Source of the DNA: Abelmoschus esculentus
Taxonomy: Eukaryota > Streptophyta > Magnoliopsida > Malvales > Malvaceae
Assembly: GCA_035048815.1 (NCBI GenBank)
Contig: JAUCBN010000001.1
Coordinates: 17,995,001 to 18,059,000, forward strand
Direction of reading: 5' to 3'
Length of the DNA: 64,000 nt
Shown here: positions 57,709 through 64,000 of the stretch, in pieces
Layout of the letters: the number at the start of each line of letters is the position of its first letter
Numbering within the stretch: position 1 is the stretch's first letter
The notes under the pieces: generated by a model
The model's input: only the letters and a program-made list of their open reading frames with translations
Told to the model about the DNA's origin: nothing
The model's database searches: none
Translations under genes and position numbers: made by a program

Positions 57709-60700
57709 TCCCCCCTTTCTTGAAAAGGATTTAACATCAAATCTGTAGAAATATCATACGGAGTTAAATCAGAAATATTAAATGTGGCACTTATAGTGTA
57801 CTCGCCCGGTAAGTTTATCTTGTAGGCATTGTCATTCACTTTCTCCAACACCTGAAAAGGACCATCTCGTCGCGGTAACAGCTTAGACTGCCTTTGGGTT
57901 GGAAGTCGTTCCTTTCGGAAGTGAACCTAAACCCAATCACCAACATCAAAGGTGACTCGCTTTCTTCCCTTATTTGCTTGCTTTTCATACTGTTGAGTCC
58001 TTCGTTCCAAATTCTCCTTCACCTATTGATGCAACTTCTTCACATATTATGCTTTCTCTTGACCGTCCTTGTTTATCACTTGTTCCTGTGGCGAAGGTCA
58101 AAATCTAGAGGCGTAATAAGGTTAAAACCATAAACAACCTCAAATGGTGACATCTTAGTAGTAGAATGTATAGCATGATTATCCGCAAACTCAATATGTG
58201 GCAAACAATCTTCCCAAGTCCTAATGTTCTTTTTAATGATGGACCGCAACAAAGTAGATAAAACACGATTAACAACCTCAGTTTGTCCATCAGTATGGGG
58301 ATGACAAGTAGTAGAAAACATGAGTTTTGTACCTATTTTGCTCCAAAGAGTCCTCCAGAAATGAATCAGAAACTTAATATCCCTGTCTGAAACAATTGAC
58401 CTAGGAATACCATGTAATCGGACAATCTCTCTAAAGAATAAGTTAGCCACATTAACAACATCATCAGTCTTATGGCATGCAATGAAATATGCCATTTTAG
58501 AGAACCTATCAACCACAACATAGACATTATCTCTACCATTTCTAGTTCGAGGCAATCCCAAAACAAAATCCATTGAAATATCAGTCTAAGGGGAATCAAG
58601 AATAGGTAGAGGTAAGTATATACCATGTGGTGAAACCTTTGATTTTGCTTTCTTACATGTTACATAACGTTCACAGTACCTTTTAACGTCTCTACACATC
58701 TTAGGCCAAAATAGATGTTCTTTCAATGTCTGTAACTTCTTGGTGACTCCAAAGTGACCCATCAATCCACCCTCATGTGCTTCACGGATCAGAATATCAT
58801 GCATTGAACTCTCTGGAATGCATATCCTATTTTCTTTGAAAAGATAACTATCATGCCTGTAAAACTTTCCATCTGCACCTTTCTCACAAGCATTATACTT
58901 ATCTCTAAAATCAGAATCATCAGTATACAAGTCACGAATATATACAAATCCAATCAAATGTGAATCAAGGTAATTCAAAAGCGTATACCTACGTGATAAA
59001 GCATCAGCAACGACATTATCTTTATCCATTTTGTAACGAATGACATAAGGAAAAGACTCTAAAAATTCTACCCATTTAGCATGTCGTTTATTCAATTTAT
59101 GCTGACCTATGATATATCGTAAAGCCATGAGTGTGAATCACAAACTCCTTAGGCAACAAGTAATGTTGCTATGTCTCCAATGCCCGAATTAGTGCATACA
59201 TCTCCTTGTCGAAGACTGGGTAATTCAATGTTTCTCCACTAAGCTTTTCACTGAAGTATGCAATAGGCCTTTTTTCCTGCATTAACACAACGCCTACACC
59301 AACTCCAGAAGCACCACATTCAATTTCAAAAGTTTTATCAAAGTTAGGTAAGGCTAACACAAGTGACTTCGTTAAACAAACCTTAATTTTCAAAAAGGCA
59401 TCTTCTTGTTCTTTACCCCATAAGAAGCTAGAATTCTTCTTCTTAATAATCCCTGTTAAGGGTGCGGTAATAGAACTGAAGTTAGGAACAAACCGACGAT
59501 ATAAACTAGCTAAACCATGAAAAGATCTAACTTGAGTAATCGATGTCGGTTATGGCCATTCCTGAATTACCTTTATCTTCTTAGGATCGACTTCAACACC
59601 CTATTCACTAACAATGTAACCAAGAAATATAAGTTTGTCAGTACAAAACACACATTTCTATATGTTACCAAACAATCTTTCTTCTCGCAAAGTTTGTAAA
59701 ACAACTCTCAAATGTTCTCATGATCCTGCAAAGTCTTGCTATAAATCAAAATATCATCAAAATATACAATACAAAACTTTCCAATAAAAGATCGCAGAAC
59801 ATGATTCATCAATAGCATAAAAGTACTAGGTGCATTAGTTAAGCCAAAAGGCATTACTAACCATTCGTATAAACCTAGCTACGTTTTGAAGGTTGTCTTC
59901 CATTTATCGCCTTCTTGCATGCGAATCTGATGATATCCACTCTTTAGGTCAATTTTGGAGAAGATGACGGCTCCACAAAGCTCGTCCAACATATCATCAA
60001 GTCTGGGAATAGGATGACGGTACTTAATTGTAATCTGATTCACAGCTCTACAATCTACGCACATCCCAAGACCCATCTTTCTTCCGCACTAACAGTACCA
60101 AAATAGCACATAGACTCAGACTCTCTCGAATATAACCCTTGTTCATTAATTCTGACACTTGTCTTTGAAGCTCTTTCGTCTCTTCGGGGTAAGTTCGATA
60201 AGCTGGTCGATTTGAAATAGTAGCACCTGGGATAAAGTCAATCTGGTGCTCAATGCCACGAAGAGGTGGCAATCCCCTCAGTGTTTCTTCCGAAAACACA
60301 TCCTTAAATTCCTGCAAAAGGGAAACAATTGATGCAGGCAAATCAGAAGAAAAGTCAGTCAATAAACAATAATCTTTAAACATTTAAAATAAGCAAAGAT
60401 TGGTGAGAGGAAAGACATTTTCTGATTTCTCGACTGCTTGCATAAACATTCATCTTTTTCTTCTCCTTTGCAGCTTCTTACTCTTTTTCAAGCTTGCTTG
60501 ATCTTCCATCACTTGACTCGGTGTCAAAGGAGCCAAATTAATCTTCTTACTCGCATGCATAAAAGAGTATCGATTTGTAAAACCATCATGCATTACCTTC
60601 TTGTCATATTGCCAAGGGCGTCCCAAAAGAAGGTGAGTAGCATCCATCGACACAACATCACAAAGGACCTCGTCCTTGTAACTTCCCATCGAAAATAGTA

Positions 60701-61867
60701 TAACAAATTCTTTCGTTACTTTAAGTTCTCCCCCGTCATTCAACCATTGCAATTTGTACGAATTCGGATGCTTTGTTGTCTTGAGACCTAACCTGTCAAC
60801 CATCATTGAACTAGCAACATTAGTACAACTACCCCTATCAATAATCACAACACATACATTTTCTTGAATTTTGCATCGCGTGTGAAAGATATTCTCGCGT
60901 TGTTATTCATCCTGAGCCTGTTGCACACTCAGACTACGTTTAACAACCATAATTTCCATTACCTTACCAGTCTCAGCAACTTCTAGGACATCCTCTTTAT
61001 CATCTTCATCAGGGATCTCATGTGGTTCTTCTTCAGAATCTGACTCAATCTCTCCATCAACATAACCCTACGATTAGGACACTGGCTAGCAATATGTCCT
61101 CGAGTAGAAACTTTTCTACGTTGTTGTCGCTCAATTTTTATTGCCATATGCACCATGTCATCCAATTCGATATAATGTTGTAATTCAACAACGTTAGCAC
61201 TTTCAGAATTCAAATCTGCCATAAACCGAGCTATAGTCGCCTCACGATCCTCAACTATGTTCACACCCATCATGGACATCTCCATTTCCTTGAAATAGTC
61301 CTCGACGTTCCTATTGCCCTGTTTCAAAGTTTGTAATTTCTGAAATAAATCACGATGATAGTGAGAAGGAACAAACCGTTTCCGCATGATATGCTTCATT
61401 TCGTCCCATGTTCTCACTGGTCCTTCACCCGCACATCATCGACTAACCAATAATTGATCCCACCACAATAGTGCATAGTCAACAAACTCCAAAGTTGCTA
61501 GTCGTACTTTCTTTTGTTCTGAGTAATTGTAACACTCGAAAACGTGTTCAACTCTACTTTCCCATGTTAGATAAGCATTTGGATCTAAACGTCCCTGAAA
61601 AGAAGGTATATCAACTTTTATGTTAGAAATATTATCATCAACTGCACGTCCTGGTCGTTGATTCGTCCGTGGTGATTGTTCGACGTCGTTTTCATCAAGA
61701 TTCTTATTTCAGACAGATTGGGAACCACCCCCATCTATTCTATCCAAACGAGACTGAATAGGCTCCAATGCTTGGTCTAAAAGACGCTGCAAGGTTCTAG
61801 TAAAAGTCTGCATTTGCAAATCTGGTGGATTACTTCCACCGGGATTACGATCGTCATTACCTGTCAT
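57600..61867 (-). pseudogene. gag-pol: gag-pol polyprotein of CRM-4, heavily damaged
   Basis: Starts at the ATG at 61867 (MTGNDDRNPGG). Early stops lie near 61710 (TGA) and 61440 (CGA to TGA). About 215 bases between two CGAGG repeats are missing near 61100, which removes the first half of the CCHC knuckle. The 10-base deletion shared with CRM-2 follows. The protease reads IIDRGS in place of IIDSGS near 60845. RT has frameshifts near 60065 and 59718. RNase H lost 12 bases near 59127 (HTDHEAL becomes MAL). Integrase is readable at 59128-58586 and 58573-58076 with HPHTDGQTE. The pol tail enters the LTR but is frameshifted there. It cannot encode an active polyprotein. Confidence 0.88.
57709..57721 (-). 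other. Polypurine tract of CRM-4
   Basis: AGAAAGGGGGGA-type run on the minus strand next to the LTR start at 57708. Confidence 0.88.
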
Positions 61868-62622
61868 TGCAGCAACGAAAAACAAGAAAAGAAAACTATT
61901 ATGTTAAATAAACGAAATTTTAAAATCCCTCACTGCACACACAACAAATTCTCGCAGATCACTCCAAAAGAACAATGCACTCAGCAAAATAACACTCAGC
62001 GCTTGTGTTTCACTCGGGAGAATGCTTGAATGGCTCTTTTTGTCTCCCCCTCTGTTCTCACCATGCTCAATGCCTTTTTTCGCTTAATCTCTCGCAAACA
62101 GCTCTTTAAGGAACTAATTTGATCCTTCAAACTTGTTATCTGTGTCAAACTCCAAGATATATGTAATTGTGATAGAAACAAGAGTTTAAAGTAGTTTAGG
62201 GGCTGTTTAAGTGAAACAAAAGGCTGAAAATTAAAAAACAAAGGAAAAACAAGAAGACGTATGGAATTAATGAAGAATACAGTAAATTAAGGCTGGAAAT
62301 AAGGTGAAAGAAAAGAGAAGTAAGGACGTACTGCATTAGAAATGCTTACAACAATCCTATCCGAACAAGAACAAGTTGTTTTAGGTGATTTAGAAGCATT
62401 CCATGATAAACGTAAGCATCCTTCATCATTTTTACGCTCAAACAACACATAGAAACATAAAAATACATCAAATAATTGAATATGATTTTTTTTATTTTTT
62501 CGAATTTTTTTGTTGACTTTGATTTTTTTGGTCAAACTTTGACTTCTTCTTTTTTCCAGAATTTCAATTTTTTTCTTATTTTTTGAGATATCTAGTGCAA
62601 AAAGTGCTAAAATCCGACCAAA
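61868..62622 (-). other. 5' leader of CRM-4
   Basis: Homologous to the leaders of CRM-1 and CRM-2. A/T-rich, no conserved frame. Confidence 0.65.
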
Positions 62623-62635
62623 GCTCTGATTACCA
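62623..62635 (-). other. Primer-binding site of CRM-4
   Basis: TGGTAATCAGAGC on the minus strand, a one-base-longer form of TGGTATCAGAGC, two bases from the LTR. Confidence 0.85.
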
Positions 62636-62637
62636 TA

Positions 62638-64000
62638 TGATAAACGGATACGTTGCTTCAAAAACAACCATCCTTGTTTGAAACGGATCTAGGATAGTAG
62701 CAAGCATATCTCTGCAATAAACACAAGATTATAGATGTAAGAATGGTGTTAAAAATACTAGAAAATAAAGAGAATTAAAAAAAACAAAGAAAGAAAAAGA
62801 TGAAGGAATTCTGCGTTTCTAGGATTTAATGAAGATGAAATGCTTCAAGGGCTTTCATGTATCCAAAATGGTAGAATTGGATGTTGAAGTTGCTGGAAAA
62901 ATAATAACGACGTTGAACTCAAAAGAACCTGAACAATATACTGAGCGGACCCGAATAGAACATGTTCTCCGTCAACGGACTTGGACCCTCTAGATAGATC
63001 TAGGAACCCGAAGTATCAAGGAATTGACACACTCAAACAAAGTCTGAAAATATCAAGAAAAGTTCAATGAAGAACTGAAATTGAGAGAATTTCTCACAAA
63101 AATATTGTTTCATAAAATTGTCTAACCTTGTCTTTACAAAATTAAGTAAATATATAGGAATAAAGGAGAAGTTGGCCAAATTTGAATTTGTGGCCTTAAT
63201 TCAAACGAAAATAAAAATTTAAATGCTCAAATAACTTCTCTTAGGCTCCTAATATCCTTAGCCACATGTTTTGGCACTTAAAACACATTAAACACGTCTT
63301 TAATGTTTGAATTTGAATAAGAAACCACTCATTCTTATTCAATGTTGCTGATTGGTCTTCAAAGCAAGGGACTTGTTTGGCTTGCTTGCTTTTGGACGCC
63401 CAAACTTGTGGAAAAGGGTGCTATGTGGGCCCCACATGCATGGCACATACGTAGGACGCCTGCTCTTCGTGTACGATAGGTTTCACCTACTGTAGGTCAC
63501 TTCAACTTGAGTTGAGTTGAGATGGAAATGGAGATAAGCTGAAACGAACTAGCTAAGAGTGTTAGGAGCTAAATGGAGCTGGGAGCTAAGCCTCTGAGTT
63601 GCCTCGAGCTAAGGTGAGTTACGTACACACCATTGAGCTTCTTTTGAGCTGAATATAATCCACTTGAGTTGGTATTGAACTGCATACGCTCTCCTGAGCT
63701 GGAGATGAGCTGAGTATGGCCACTTGAGCTAAAGTTCTCCTAAGTACCTATATTAGAACAAGGCAAATACATCTAAAATGCCTTGTAGTCTTATTTTAAC
63801 CACACAAACACACTTAAAACCAAATGCAAACATAATTAACATGGTATATACATAAGTAAACACACATACTAATATATATACCTAAATATGTCACATATCA
63901 GTATGCAACACATTATAAACAACATATTCTAAGGCATGAACATTCTCAAATGAATCTGAAATGTTAGCACAAGTAAGGAAAAGAGCTTCCCTGTATTTCT
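62638..64000 (-). repeat. 5' LTR of CRM-4, cut by the window edge
   Basis: Matches the other CRM-like LTRs up to the pol-tail codons (CAGGGAAGCTCTTTTCC on the minus strand at the edge). By comparison about 100 more bases lie beyond the window. Confidence 0.9.

Larger units (their letters stand above)
56254..64000 (-). mobile_element. CRM-4: CRM-like element, minus strand, runs off the window
   Basis: On the minus strand: 5' LTR 62638-64000 (cut by the window edge), primer site 62635-62623, leader, gag-pol (61867 down to about 57600), polypurine tract (57721-57709) and an LTR at 57708-56254 (1455 bases). That LTR is followed outward by another primer site and 34 bases of leader instead of a target duplication. 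This gives an LTR-interior-LTR-interior order, typical of unequal recombination between elements. More diverged from CRM-1 than CRM-2 is, less than CRM-3. Confidence 0.88.

Noticed and set aside
1..64000. Host genes, tRNA or rRNA genes
   Set aside because: No host protein domain, tRNA cloverleaf or rRNA sequence was recognised. The TGGTATCAGAGC motifs are retrotransposon primer sites, not tRNA genes.

Overview
The window looks like repeat-filled, heterochromatic DNA from a flowering plant, most likely a eudicot and most likely pericentromeric or centromere-flanking. It holds no recognisable host protein gene, tRNA or rRNA. Everything I can assign is tandem satellite or LTR retrotransposon. 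The species cannot be fixed from the sequence alone.

Layout. Bases 1-2305 are a broken Tekay/Del-type Ty3-gypsy pol fragment. It runs into an AT-rich satellite of about 170-bp period (2306-3268) and a short unassigned remnant. From about 3.5 kb to 55.2 kb lies one satellite array built from 33-bp monomers, with three variants alternating to give a 99-bp higher-order unit. It is visible at 3500-6034, 14172-15164, 19490-19557, 43499-45460 and 54133-55223. All intervening DNA is insertion. These are: (i) CRM-1, a complete CRM-like Ty3-gypsy element at 6035-14171; (ii) element F, a truncated gypsy element carrying two protease remnants of different lineages (15165-19475); (iii) a nest at 19558-43498; (iv) a composite of LTR G, solo LTR H and CRM-3 (45461-54132). 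After 55223 come a broken copy of LTR D and CRM-4, which runs off the right edge.

The nest is the clearest structural result. Solo LTR D (flanks GTTAG) sits in the satellite. D is interrupted by solo LTR E (flanks ACAAG) and by the large Tat-like non-coding element C (flanks ACTTG/GCTTG). The left LTR of C is interrupted by B, a non-autonomous LTR element with a 168-bp interior (flanks GAGGC). The left LTR of B is interrupted by CRM-2 (flanks AGATT). Intact relatives of several target sites lie elsewhere in the window and confirm the insertion points.

The four CRM-like copies share a TGGTATCAGAGC-type primer site, LTRs near 1.46 kb (1.34 kb in CRM-3), and a pol frame that in CRM-1 and CRM-2 runs about 60 codons past the polypurine tract into the 3' LTR. 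All four are coding-defective. CRM-1 and CRM-2 carry the same stop codon after RT, CRM-2 and CRM-4 carry the same 10-bp deletion, and CRM-2 carries a short tract matching CRM-3. The copies therefore look like a recombining family mobilised in trans.
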